64,000 nt of DNA. It comes from Owenia fusiformis (lineage: Eukaryota > Annelida > Polychaeta > Sabellida > Oweniidae). Both the position numbers and the translations under genes were made by a program. This document shows positions 36,429-48,689 of the stretch, piece by piece (the first letter of the stretch is position 1; each line of letters begins with the position of its first letter). The notes beneath the pieces are model-generated. The model ran no database searches, was not told the DNA's origin, and saw only the letters and a program-made list of their open reading frames with translations. Where the stretch lies: NCBI GenBank assembly GCA_903813345.2, contig CAIIXF020000010.1:15823181-15887180 (forward strand), given 5' to 3'.

Positions 36429-39400
36429 TATATTTTTTTATATTCATGGAAAATGAAATCTTCTCAATTACGTGATTGACTATACTTTATCCCTATAAGA
36501 ATTTGAAAATTTGCTTTTTGCGGGTACAATTTTCGGGACACCAGTCAATACATAGCAAATGACTCTCTTACAATATATTCAAATGAGAATCTAAAATTAA
36601 ATTATAACTAGCATTTGTAAATGTATTCTTCATCTCGATGTAACACTGAAGCTCAAGAACTTTATCGGAATTATTCAATGTTTTACTCTATTTTATATTA
36701 ACCTAACATCAAAAAGAGAACACAAAGCATGTGTTTCCTTCTGTCCACACGTGGAATATTAATATTTCTAGTTCTAGTAGGAAATTCTTCACCAAAGGCA
36801 GAAAACCATGTAATAGGATGCACATATCATTGTACTCTAGAGTATGGGTTGTTGAACCCACACAAATGATTCAGTTATATGGGTTCAGCAGGATATCTAG
36901 GATAATTGCATTTTGTCACTAAGAAGTAATGACATCCTCTTCGGAGACTTCGTAGACTTCATTATCACCAAGTAACTAACTATTCAAATCAAACTTGATG
37001 ACGTGAGTCAGTGACTCTAGCACACGGTTGATTTTGTACCATAGGAAGATACATTCTCATCATTCAAAGATAATTAAATGTTAGATTGTTTTGGCCATGG
37101 CTTGAACAATCACCTTTGTCTCGATGACATTCCATACTTGAAGGGCGTATAATCCATACCATTGAAAGATCTGTTTTACTAATCTGTTACTAAATAACTC
37201 TCCTTTGTCATTAATAAACTTCGCCTTACATACTCGGAAAATGTTATTGCTCTTTTATTCTTGCAAATTAATTGTACTGTCTTATAGGTCTTGTAAATCT
37301 CATATTAGCGAACTCATAGCCTAAGTCTGTAAACGGTTCGTTTTGCGAGTTTCGCTATGCTCGTTTTTTAAACCCATCATACAAAATTGTTTTGCTCAAG
37401 GTTTTTGTTCTGTTCAAATACCTAAATTGTAGCATTTCTATAACCGTTTTACTGTGGGCTGTAAGTGAAATGTGTGAAGACGAAAGTTATTTTTCAAGAG
37501 TACATTAAATGCATTATCTCCAAGTTGTGACATTGCTAAATATGCATTGAGGAATAAGAAATATGGCACCGTGAATGTCATGTTTTGAATACTGATTTCA
37601 GATGGTGAAGTGACATTATGGTAATTTACTAGTTTTCTCTTTTTATTCTTTCTTGCGCGTTTCAAAGAAATGTGAAAACATTATAATCTTAGGAATCAAG
37701 AGGAGGTCATCGTAAACTTATCTCGATTCACTGGATACAATATAAATCACGGGTACTATCCAAAATTGAAAATTTTCACATAATGAGACCCAGGACGACA
37801 GAACGACAGTTTGTGATACCTTTTTCCAGTTGTTGCTTTTTTAGTCTTACTGACTTCTGCCGGTATAAAATGTCCTCTGTAGTGAACACCTATCAACACT
37901 GAACGTTCTCGGCAAAATGTTTAATATGCACAGATTTACTGTATGCATAAATCCAGTAATGCTAAATACAAATACTATTTTGTATTTACTATTTTGTTTG
38001 AATTAAGATATATGTTTAAAATACCCAAAAATGCACAAATGAGGAAAGAATGTGTTGTTAATCTTTAAAAAATCAAATTCTTGCAATTGGAATTCAAGAT
38101 CTACTTTTCAATGAGAATGGACTAAAATATTATGAACTATATAGAAAATGTCACATTGACTCAGACTTGTTGCACTCCAGAGACACAGTCTGTAAATGTG
38201 GGGTGATTAATCATATGCTGTAAATTTGCTTGCAACTAAACTCCACAATTGAGCTTTAAGCCATGTAAAAGATGTAAAAATGTTAAATAAATTACTAAGT
38301 TGAAATACAAACACCTCGTGGACTATGGAGTACAATAACAAGGGTTTAACAAATCTTCATTGTGTACAAGACCTTACCTACGATATCGAAAGAAGAAATA
38401 TGCTCCTTCATCAAATTATATGGATTCCCCATGCATAGGTCATGTGATCGATATTAAGAATTAGGCCTGACCTTTCAAAGAAAAACAGTGGAGGAATCCC
38501 CACACACTTTTTGGTGATGTCATTCAGGTCAGTACACAATCTTCAAAGTGGAGGGATTCAAAATATATTCAAGTTATCAACTTCAAACTGAGAAATATCC
38601 GATATCCTTCAGCAATTATCAGTATATCAAGATAATATAGTGATCTCGATCTTGAGATGATATCCAGATTTGGCCAAAACTGACTTACATTTCTTCTTCA
38701 TAACTTTAACACTTGCAAAGCCAATTCGTAGAGTTCTGATTTCTAATCCTAAGATTTAAATTTTCGATTGTATCACGAGTTTTCCAAATACTTCCACGGA
38801 AGTTTAAAACTGTCCACGAAATTCCGAAATAATCCATAATTATGCAGGTCAAACTTTAATGTCATTTTATGTTGAATGTATACTAGACAATGGATATGCC
38901 GTGAATTAGTGCACTGTATCTTATGATTCGGATGGAATTTCTGAATCATTATAAAACGATGTCTCAAAATAGATGATACTTTGGTTTGCCCTTAAATTAG
39001 TTTATGGTGTCTTAACACTTGGATGGAATTTTATTACAAATACATAAGTCCAAAATCTAATAATTTGTTCAGATCCTTTTAAGATGCTGTTTTGGATCAT
39101 CATTCCATCGAATGGACAATATCAATTCCTAATCGATGGTTTACGAATGTACTATCAGGACGTTATATCTATAGTTATTACCACTTAAAAGATATTGGAC
39201 TCGTATACTGACCATAACCCCAATTGCATTGGCTCTTCTTATGACCAATCTCCAGTATAAAAATAGTTACAAAGTTATTTGTTAATAATCTCCCGTGCAA
39301 ACTGTGTCACCAAATCATGATCTCTTTTAACATATTTGCCCAGTAAGTGAACCCTTTGGATTTTTCAAAGAAATCGAATCGGACAAAGATACCAAAGATT

Positions 39401-39480
39401 CTGACCTAACGTTACCATTAAATATCATTCAGTTGCGTAAAGAACAAAGAATTCATCTGTTTTAAAATACTCGATCAGAG
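36429..39480. other. intron or flanking sequence between the two first exons, no exon recognised
   Basis: I looked for a second terminal exon (a CYYDP-like motif, a W-P-containing membrane segment) on the minus strand and saw none. Islands match 28.5-29.2 kb (GACATCCTCTTC at 36931, ATTCAAAGATAATT at 37061). 38147-38230 resembles 21548. Confidence 0.45.
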
Positions 39481-39489
39481 TTGAAACCA

Positions 39490-41810
39490 GTGCGTTACAG
39501 TCATTATAAGTTCGCTCTATAATACATTCCCATAAAAACAAAAAGATTTTGACTAATGCCATAATTCTACTGACGTTTTATTATAATATACGAATGAGTT
39601 TACAAATGAACGTAATGAAGCCAGCGTAAAGGAAATCTATGTACAAATACATCTATGCTGCAACAACTTTTACAACTTGTGTACCCTCCTTTCTTATATC
39701 TCGGCTCATTTAAATGCAAAATGTGGTTCTGTGATAGTTGAGATGATTAATTGACAATGCCACATTGACCTACTTTCAGTTAAATATGCCCGCCCACTCA
39801 GGCTACTCGTGGGTATTGGAAAAAGCATCATAGATATCATACTTTAGAAAACATAAGACAGAATGTATTTGGAACTTAATGGCGTAGTTTTACAAAAGAC
39901 TCCAGTAGGACTGAATCCAACTTTACATAAATCATAGCAGATTTATCAAATCTTAAATTCGAAATGGCAGACCCCAGTGTGATCCTTTGATATGAGTGGC
40001 TCTAAGAGAAATCACTAGTTAATAGTCTGTTAAGCAATTTCAATACATAAAATATTTCAACAAACTATTTCTTTAACAGTACATATATCATATAAAATAT
40101 CCAAGATTCAAACAATACAACGTTTACATAAATCAATTAAATAAATATACCAGGGAAACAGATTTCTCAGAAAGCGAAGCTGCGATAACTACGATATTTT
40201 TAAATATTAACAAGCAAAATATCACTGAAAACGTACTTGGTGAAGCGTTACATGCCATGATGTCATGAAGCTTTTACAAAAAACAAAGAAATGGGCGAAT
40301 AATATTTTTTCAGATATTGACTAACATGCAAATGGTCTCATTACCAATTATCCTTCTGAAAATAGCAAATTCAAATGAATATATTGTTTCCATAAACCAT
40401 TATCTAATCATAAACCGGCTATCTAGATTTTTAAGGATATCGACTTACATACAAATGGCTTCATTGCAAAATCAAATGAAAATATTGTTTCCATAAACTA
40501 TTATCTAATCATAGACTGGCTATATATCCACTTTAAATCTAGATATTGAAGGACGTGAAATATTGTTAATGGTAGTTATCTTTTCGGACTACTTAACAGA
40601 TTGATTGTCAAACCCCTTGTAACTCATCATTATATTATTTTGTAAGAGTAAAAATATATACTAGAGGATCTAATATATTACTTGCCATGTATTTATTTTA
40701 TTATAGAGCTCAAACCTGACGAATCTACTTTTACAATTTATCGCCAACAAGCCAAATGAAATATTAACTTGAACCCAGGGGTTGGTTCTGTATATAACGA
40801 AGACGAGACTAGGTCAAATGAGAGAAAATTATCCAAGTAATAAGCTTGAACAAATGTGCAACATTTACAACAGGTTTCTATTGCTGGGCATGTAAGGACA
40901 AGAAGATAGAGATAGGCAAATGGCTGTGATAAAACACCAAAATATGTGCTGCATTTCAACAAAATATGTGCTATTTTAAATACATTTAATGTTTGTTTTG
41001 ATAGTTCACTATTTACCGATAGAGAATTCTTCATACAGAACACGAATAAACTGAATCGTAAATCTGGATGGTTTAATTCATAAATGCCTTGATCATAATT
41101 TGTACCATGTACATGTCAGCTTCCTGGGACCACTGAGGCTCATTAAAATATTTGATGTTTTTATTTTAGTCCTTGGAACATACTCCATCTCTCTTAGAAA
41201 TTCTATATCTACCTAAAGAAATACTAAAACCCGGCGTAACATCGGTAAATGAGTGTGCAATACTTCAAAATGAGCTGACTGCAAAAGCATTTAGAAAGAA
41301 ATAAAACGGAATGATGGCAAATCTACTGATCGCTGTCATGGATTTCGGAAGAAGTTTATCGATGTTATTATTGATATTCTTTTTAATTTCAATTTATTTT
41401 CCTGGTCGTAAAAATGCGTTTTTTACCTGAACTGACACTGAACAGCCCCTCTCAGTGTATTCCTTATGCAGAGTTACATTATGTACAAGCCCCGTGTCGT
41501 GCCTATGGTATGTTACGATAATTTGTATACACGGTACCCTGTCCATTTCGTACCATCGTCCGCATTTACAAGGCATACCATGGTGCATTGTTGTTGAAAT
41601 CACAACACAAACGGTCTCCACGAAACTGCTTCCTCGGAGATAGGGAGGTGCGAATCCTATCACCATGACAACCAATACAACACATGCCCCAAAGGAGACA
41701 CACGCTGAGCATTCCAACAGCAATCTCCGACAGTCTTTATCTAAAAGGCACATAGTTATTGTAGAAGTTGTGCGTGCTGTCCTTTTTCTAATATATCTTC
41801 GTGCCACTGT
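39490..41810. repeat. duplicated segment, copy B (contains first exon B)
   Basis: Partner of 30690-33130. The exon is nearly identical, whereas non-coding islands are only moderately similar. That implies constraint or gene conversion on the exon. Confidence 0.65.
41427..41753 (-). CDS. KCNMB-like: BK channel beta-subunit-like first coding exon, copy B (duplicate)
   Basis: This is a near-identical copy of the exon at 32737-33063, 8.7 kb away on the same strand. It has the same ATG position (41753), length (109 codons), membrane segment, CKC and VPCIQ cysteines, NVT sequon and donor (CAG|GTAAAA at 41427/41426). Within the 109 codons the differences I see are few: Val to Ser in the membrane segment, and TVRSCSVIV against TERGCSVSV at the end. 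The open frame extends upstream to 41807 with several synonymous differences from copy A, as expected under protein-level constraint. I found no second terminal exon between 33.1 and 41.4 kb. It therefore either splices to the exon at 23483 as an alternative first exon, or is a stranded duplicate. The sequence gives no stop or frameshift that would make it a pseudogene. Confidence 0.8.
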
Positions 41811-42509
41811 CCTTCAGAGAGGTCCTTCAGCTCCAACAAGTTCTACATTCTCATATAGCGTATTCATCCAGTTTATTTCTTCAAAATTATTCTGCCCAAT
41901 AACAAAATGTAAAACTTGCCTTCTCGTTCATTTTACGAATTATTTTTGCAAGTTTCCTACTAGTATCACAAAGCTTCAATGTGTTACTTACGAGTTACAG
42001 ATGCTGTTAAACATTGTTTACATTCTTATCTAACTATACCATTAATGCTTGCGCGATGTTGAAACGAGATAATCCCCCATCCATCAGAATTTTACCTTTG
42101 TGACGGCCCGGTTTTGTTCTGTTAGCTTAAGCCTGGTAGATTTACATTCATATCACGCTTAGCCATCTGGATATTGTGATCCTCCGAAAGCTTTATAGTC
42201 AGTTTGATCCTAGCATCCTTAACAATCTAACGTTATAGTTAATAGCTCGTAAAAGTAATTTCCAATAAGTTGCAAAAACGTTCTGCTATGATAATAACAG
42301 TAGGGGTGCTGACAGTGCGTACCTTTGAAGCGAGCGAGATTTGCTTGCAGTCTTAAGTTATTAGTTTGCTTACGTGGAACGCATTGGCTAGCAGTGTTAA
42401 AATACTCTATATTTACCTTCAATGATTTTACAATTAAATTCCATTTAACTTAATATTGTCATGAGATGAGCGCAAATATGAAAATAATGTGAGCTTGGTA
42501 TCTAGACAG

Positions 42510-42705
42510 ATCACAGTCAGGCCTCATAGACTTCGACTCACGCGATCGTCAGTTCCGACCGACCACGCTGACCACGTTCCTTCCACCAAAACCGCGTTCG
42601 CACAACACGGATATCGATTCTCTAGCGAACCACCAATTTCTCTCTCCCGAACTTATTTCTCCACTCATGAATTGAGTTCCACTGCCGCGAACAATTTGTA
42701 CCTAT
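42510..42705 (-). promoter_or_regulatory. CpG-dense block, possible promoter or 5' exon of copy B
   Basis: Between about 42530 and 42640 CpG dinucleotides are many times denser than in the flanks. On the minus strand the block contains a donor-like CGATCGC|GTGAGT at about 42540-42552, and it lies about 800 bp upstream of first exon B. This suits an unmethylated promoter with a non-coding first exon, but nothing links it directly to the exon. Confidence 0.25.
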
Positions 42706-42765
42706 ACGCATGACCGATCGCCCAAACAAACGCGTAAATATACTCCGTTCATATTTAGGTTGTGA
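42703..42765. repeat. second copy of the CCTATACG repeat
   Basis: TACCTATACGCATGACCGAT through TTTAGGTTGTGAAA matches 22976-23053. Here the inner palindrome is worn. Confidence 0.55.
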
Positions 42766-42889
42766 AAGACATTGCAAGCATCTATATAGTACATCTGTGT
42801 ACTTGATATTCAAAGAGCAAACCAATGTGGAGGACGATGTCAACGGACAGAGTGAAATCAGGAAACAAAATGCACTTTTTCACCGCTTT

Positions 42890-44118
42890 CGCCGAGTTAT
42901 CAATCAGTAAGAAAGCATGCGAGGATGCCCCGAGTTAACAATCAGTAGAAAAGCATGCGAGGTTGCCCCGAGTTAACAATCAGTAGAAAAGCATGCGAGG
43001 TTACCCCGAGTTAACAATCAGTAGAAAAGCATGTGAGGTTGCCCCGAGGTAACAATCAGTAGAAAAGCATGCGAGGTTGCCCCGAGTTAACAATCAGTAG
43101 AAAAGCATGCGAGGTTGCCCCGAGTTAACAATCAGTAGAAAAGCATGCGAGGTTGCCCCGAGTTAACAATCAGTAGAAAAGCATGCGAGGTTGCTCCGAG
43201 TTAACAATCAGTAGAAAATCATGCGAGGTTGCCCCGAGTTAACAATCAGTAGACAAGCATGCGAGGTTGCCCCGAGTTAACAATCAGTATAAAAGCATGC
43301 GAGGTTGGCCGGAGTTAACAATCAGTATAAAAGCATGCGAGGTTGCCCGAGTTAACAATCGGTAGAAAAGCATGCGAGGTTGCCCCGAGGTAACAATCAG
43401 TATAAAAGCATGCGAGGTTGCCCCGAGTTAACAATCAGTAGACAAGCATGCGAGGTTGCCCCGAGTTAACAATCAGTAAAAAAGCATGCGAGGTTGGCCG
43501 GAGTTAACAATCAGTATAAAAGCATGCGAGGTTGCCCGAGTTAACAATCGGTAGAAAAGCATGCGAGGTTGCCCCGAGGTAACAATCAGTATAAAAGCAT
43601 GCGAGGTTGCCCCGAGTTAACAATCAGTAGACAAGCATGCGAGGTTGCCCCGAGTTAACAATCAGTAAAAAAGCATGCGAGGTTGGCCGGAGTTAACAAT
43701 CAGTATAAAAGCATGCGAGGTTGCCCCGAGTTAACAATCAGTAGAAAAGCATGCGAGATTGCCCCGAGTTAACAATCAGTATAAAAGCATGCGAGGTTGC
43801 CCCGAGTTAACAATCAGTAGAAAAGCATGCGAGCTTGCCCCGAGTTAACAATAAGTAGACAAGCATGCAAGGTTGCCCCTAGTTAACAATCAGTAGAAAA
43901 GCATGCGAGGTTGCCCCGAGTTAACAATCAGTAGACAACCATGCAAGGTTGCCCCTAGTTAACAATCAGTAGAAAAACATGCGAGGTTGCCCCGAGTTAA
44001 CAATCAGTAGAAAAGCATGCGAGGTTGCCCCGAGTTAACAATCAGTAGACAAGCATGCAAGGTTGCCCCTAGTTAACAATCAGTAGAAAAACATGCGAGG
44101 TTGGCCCGAGTTAACATC
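42890..44118. repeat. 38-bp minisatellite with 189-bp higher-order units
   Basis: The unit is GTTAACAATCAGTAGAAAAG plus CATGCGAGGTTGCCCCGA, about 32 copies at a 38-bp step (42901, 42939, 42977, 43015). Each unit has two palindromes (GTTAAC, GCATGC). A five-unit block marked by AGACAAGC, GGCCGG, a 1-bp deletion (GCCCGAG) and GAGGTAAC repeats at 43251, 43440 and 43629, exactly 189 bp apart. Confidence 0.93.
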
Positions 44119-44120
44119 GA

Positions 44121-44813
44121 CGCCCCGAGTTTGTAGGGGTTTGCATAGAGTTCAACGTCAGCTCAAACTAAGCATACTCGTTTCCCATTTTGATTTTCAA
44201 TCATGAACACATCATACCTTGGAAATCTAAGATGCAAACTAAGACTGAGTAGTCGTTTCTGGCATTGAACTACTGGCTCTGACTGTAAAGGGTTTTGCAT
44301 TTAAAGCAGTATGAAGACGTTGCTCTTTTAAAGTCTCAAAGTCATCGTAACGTTCAAACGATCCGGGTTTTCAAATTCGAGGCACGAAGGTTTAATATAT
44401 CGATAGTGAATCCGTTTGATAAAACAATTAACAACTATCCAACCAGCTCATTTTACTGGAATGGGCGTTAAATGTCAAAGATAAGAGAGCAGATCATAGT
44501 TTGCTCAATAAGTCAATTCATTATTGTCTATTCAGATGAATTGGATTATTGACTTTCAATTTATATTATATCCCTGTTGGGTCATTCTAAATGTCAGTTT
44601 GACCCCTCTCTTGAAAGAATATTTCGGCAACAAATTTTCTACTAAGAGATATGATTCACTTTCAAAATAATTCATCAATGTGAATACGTAGCTAGCACAC
44701 ATGCCAAAAGGAGACAGAACAAAAAAATATTACAAAACACAGTTATGAAAAAATTAACTCATATGGGAAACAAAACCCCTATATCCTAACTATTATTTAA
44801 CGCAGAAGGAAAC
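44121..44813. other. unique sequence, no feature seen
   Basis: AT-rich, short frames only. Confidence 0.5.
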
Positions 44814-44820
44814 AGTATCT

Positions 44821-45420
44821 GTTACGCGGAATATGGCATATATTCATGGTTGCGCGGTATTTGTGATACGGATGAATATGCCATACTCACCTGCGTTATA
44901 TGGCATATTCCGCAGGTGAGTATGGGATCTTCCACAGTGCGATACATTAATGTCAGTGAATATCCGATACTCACCTGCGGAATATGCCATATACCGGGGG
45001 TGAGTTCAGAGTATGACATATACCGCAGGTGAAAATGTGATACAGAAAGCCTAAATTTGATTGGTTGGCAGAATCAACTCTAAATGTAAAAGTACGCTGG
45101 ATAAAGTTAGTGCTTCGGGTAGTAATATATGAATCTCGGATTTATTGAGTAAGTTTACCACGTGTGATTGCTGAGTAATTCCTGCATTAGTTGATATATT
45201 CAATGCACTGTACTGATGATTCGGTAATCATTTCAATATTTTATAAACTTTTACCCATTTGTTCAATCGATGGAATTGACAATTACGTACTTCCGTATCA
45301 CGTTCTCATTGGTTGGTGAGTATGCCATATACCGCAGCAGAATCTGTCATACACCGAAAGTGAATATGCCATATTCGTTGCGGAATATGACATATATTTG
45401 TATCGTGTTTACCGCGTAAC
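44821..45420. mobile_element. 600-bp element with perfect 7-bp target duplication and repeated palindromic motif
   Basis: The ends are GTTACGCGG (44821) and CCGCGTAAC (45420), directly flanked by AGTATCT at 44814-44820 and 45421-45427. Inside, the motif TATGGCATATWCCGCAGGTG with GAGTATG occurs many times in both orientations (44880-45030 and 45310-45395), giving strong hairpins near both ends around a unique AT-rich centre. A 7-8-bp duplication would suit hAT- or P-like groups. No transposase. Confidence 0.82.
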
Positions 45421-46264
45421 AGTATCTATTATTCCCAACAACCTTTCGCGAGCCATCATCACAATCCACAACCACAACATCATAGGACATTACATGCACC
45501 TTCATCTGATTGCTCTAAATCAACAAAACGATCACATGTTTCTAAATAACTCAATGGTTCAAAAGTGTATAAGAAAACCCTTAGTCTCGTGTCAGAACAA
45601 GTCACTATGACGTAATACCTATGGAAATTAGAATGGTTCTTCAAGGTAAAATAAATGACGCAAGTTTCCCCAAGGTGTAAATACACAGTTGGGAAGATGA
45701 ACGATTCAGCCTTATGGATCCAGCCTCATTGCCTAAAATTTCACAAAGTTGTCTAAAGTTGTCTGGGTTTGCCAACTTCATTAGATGTTTTTGAAACTTT
45801 TTGGGTCATGGGTACGTATATATTCAAAGAGACGTTCACCGATATTTAGATTCGCATGGCGGAAATAGATGGAAATGTATAAATCAAGGCATAACATCAA
45901 TTAACACTTTCAGGGTCTTGAACGCGCAGGATATTCCCATAATTACTATTCCTTAATACTTCCTGAGATTTCAACGATCTAAAAGCAAAGAGCAAGTTTG
46001 GATAGATGGTTTAGATTTATTTCTCTCATTTTAATTATCGGTGGAGTCATTCCGAATACAAATTAGCAAGTAGAAACTATTTTGATCTTCAACTAAATGC
46101 CACATATGAATATATTAAAGACCTGGAGAAGTCACCGTGCCTTGAAATAACCGCATCAAAGAATAAAAAGGTTGAGTGGAATATTTCTGTATGTGCAGTG
46201 CAAAATGAACGAATTGAAGAGAAATTGCTTGGAGAGATTACTTAAATTGACATCAAGTATAAGT

Positions 46265-46640
46265 GTACCTCTAGGTTGCTCCAATCAGTGATTTGGATCA
46301 TAAACTTCGATCCATAAGTTTCTAAACCAAAAGTCTTTTTTGGATCACTTACCAAGGACTGTTTATGATTGGCGAATAAGGAAATCATCAAATATGCCAT
46401 AAATTCCAGAGCTTTTGTAATTTAGCAAAACATTAAGGTCCAAAGATTGACAGGGGTTGATATGCTATCGACAAAAACACTTCCGGTTGCCAAATTTATG
46501 GAGGGGAGTGTAGGTCAGCCCGACATTCATTCTATGGAGGGGAGTGTAGGTTAGCCCGACATTCATTCTATGGAGGGGAGTGTAGGTTAGCCCGACATTC
46601 ATTCTATGGAGGGGAGTGTAGGTTAGCCCGACATTCATTT
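46265..46640. repeat. duplicated segment 1, ending in a 36-bp minisatellite
   Basis: From 46497 there are four tandem copies of TATGGAGGGGAGTGTAGGTT plus AGCCCGACATTCATTC. The preceding sequence (TTGGATCAC, ATGCTAT, GGTTGCCAAA words in order) matches 49590-50430. Confidence 0.75.
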
Positions 46641-46985
46641 TTGTCGTATATAAAGAGCAGGAAAAGTGTTCTGATGGCGTGATGTATAATTATCTTTACC
46701 GACAGGGAAAGAAATTAGTTATGCCAATTGTTGATAGCTCCCCTGATACCAGAATCATTGGCCTCCATGCAAAGAGGGGAGGTTACACTCGAGTGATTAC
46801 ATTTTTCTTGTTCAATAGTATAGTTTCCATATAGCTTTTGAAATCTCGCTAAATCTCGTTTTTCGTGAGATTTTAAGAGACTTGCATATTAGACCTCTAA
46901 TGACTTACATTACCTTCTTTTAAATGGTATATTTGAATTCAGTGGAATGTTTTCTCCTAAAATAGCTTTGATTTACACAGTTATG

Positions 46986-48361
46986 ATACGACGTCAGATA
47001 CTGTACATCACGGCGTAACATTGTAATTGTTCATTTTACCGACAAAATGCAAAGATTTACGCGATAAATGTGCGCAATGCTCCTTTAAGTAATTGCAGAA
47101 GTTTTAAAATTCGTGGAATCTTCTTAAAAACTTCAAGTTTTGTTCAGATTAATGTGCGCTTCAATACAATTCTATATTCAAAAAGGTTGTGTCAAGATAT
47201 ACAGAATTAGTATCACCAGAAAGTAGACATTTCAAACCCTACCCGTTTTCTTCTTTGTCGCGCTTTTCGGCCCTGCGCTCTCGTTGTCGCACCGTCTTTC
47301 TAGACTCTTTCACAGTGCCCCTTGTCATATTCAACTGATATACACAGACGGGAAGATATTAAGGATTGTTAAATGCATTATTTGTAATTTATTTTAACTC
47401 GAATATTAAGTTTTATTTATTTAAAGCAATGAATAATAAAGGAGAACATATAATACGCTAACGGCGTAACGTCTTATTTTGTAAAGGCTTCACTTGGGGT
47501 TGCGGTGATAAAATGATGTCTATCTCAATATATACTGGTTCAAATTAAATGAAATTAATTGTATGTAGTAAGGGATATATTTAAAAGAGCATGCTGAAAC
47601 ATTGGAAAGTTTTGAATGTTTATCCCTTAATTAGAAATATTTAAACTCAAAAAATGAAACGTAATTTTGTGAATTTTTCACATGGCTTCACTTCATATTT
47701 CTTTCAATTTATGCTTCTTACAGACTGAATTTTAATCGAAATGATATAGTTTTTTGATAAAAATATAGAATATGATATGCCTTTCAGGAATCAAAAAAGA
47801 ATAATTCACCTTTCAAACGATTTAATGTTAAATTGACCAAAATATATATCTTGTTGGTACGAAATTCTGCCTGTCCACACTTTTTTTGCATAAATATAAG
47901 CGTTAAGTTACCATTGTTATATTATGACGTCATCACACAGAATCTGTTTGTCTTTTCCAAAATGGTGAATTTAAATATTGTGAAAATTTGAGAAAGATCC
48001 GTTAAGAAATGAAAAGGTTAGTAGTATANNNNNNNNNNNNNNNNNNNNNNNTATACTACTAAGGTTATCTTCATTTTTCGTTTAAAATTAAAATCATTTT
48101 TCTTCAAAATGTTACAGTCCACACCCGGTTTTAGCATAGAAAGTCGCATAATACGGCTTGCGTGATTCTCATTTAAAAAGTCCCAAATCAGTTATTTGGA
48201 ATTCTGATAGGCAAAATATTTCATGGACAAACGTGTTCAACTGATGACGAAAAATTGTAGAAAAATATGATTTTGCTGTCGAGATATTGCGGTTTTAAAA
48301 GTAAGTACGCATGTAAAAATGCAGTAAAATGCCGCGATGTACAGTATCTGACGTCGTATCT
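46986..48361. mobile_element. element with 30-bp terminal inverted repeats, containing the assembly gap
   Basis: GATACGACGTCAGATACTGT and ten more bases at 46986 are inverted at 48332-48361 with one mismatch. A TAT direct repeat flanks both sides, a 3-bp target that again suggests PIF/Harbinger. The interior is AT-rich with no transposase in the sequenced part. Confidence 0.65.
48029..48051. other. assembly gap (23 N)
   Basis: The run of N is bordered by TTAGTAGTATA on the left and TATACTACTAA on the right, an exact inverted repeat. The gap therefore sits at the tip of a palindrome, and its true length is unknown. Confidence 0.98.
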
Positions 48362-48689
48362 ATGTAATTTGAATAATTTTCTATGACAATTTAAAAAAAG
48401 TTGGGCCAAATGTCCATAGATGCAATGCTAAAATTCTTTAAAACCGTGGATTATTTGTATGTCAATCAACATTAGCATGTTTAATCACAACATGTTTTTA
48501 AACAGGGTCATCATGTGGTATATCATTCAAGTTTTATACAGATTCAACAAACACACTTTGATAAATCATGAAATTAAGCCACTTTTCCAAGATTTTAGCA
48601 TGTAAGTGAATGGAGCTCTAGCCAGAGTTAAAAGCTGAATAAAAGATGGCAGCACGAGATTTCATTGATTTTTCTGCTATTTAGAAACT

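Noticed and set aside
42890-44118. CRISPR-like appearance of a regular 38-bp repeat
   Set aside because: The whole unit repeats with no variable spacers, the host is an animal, and variants follow block amplification.
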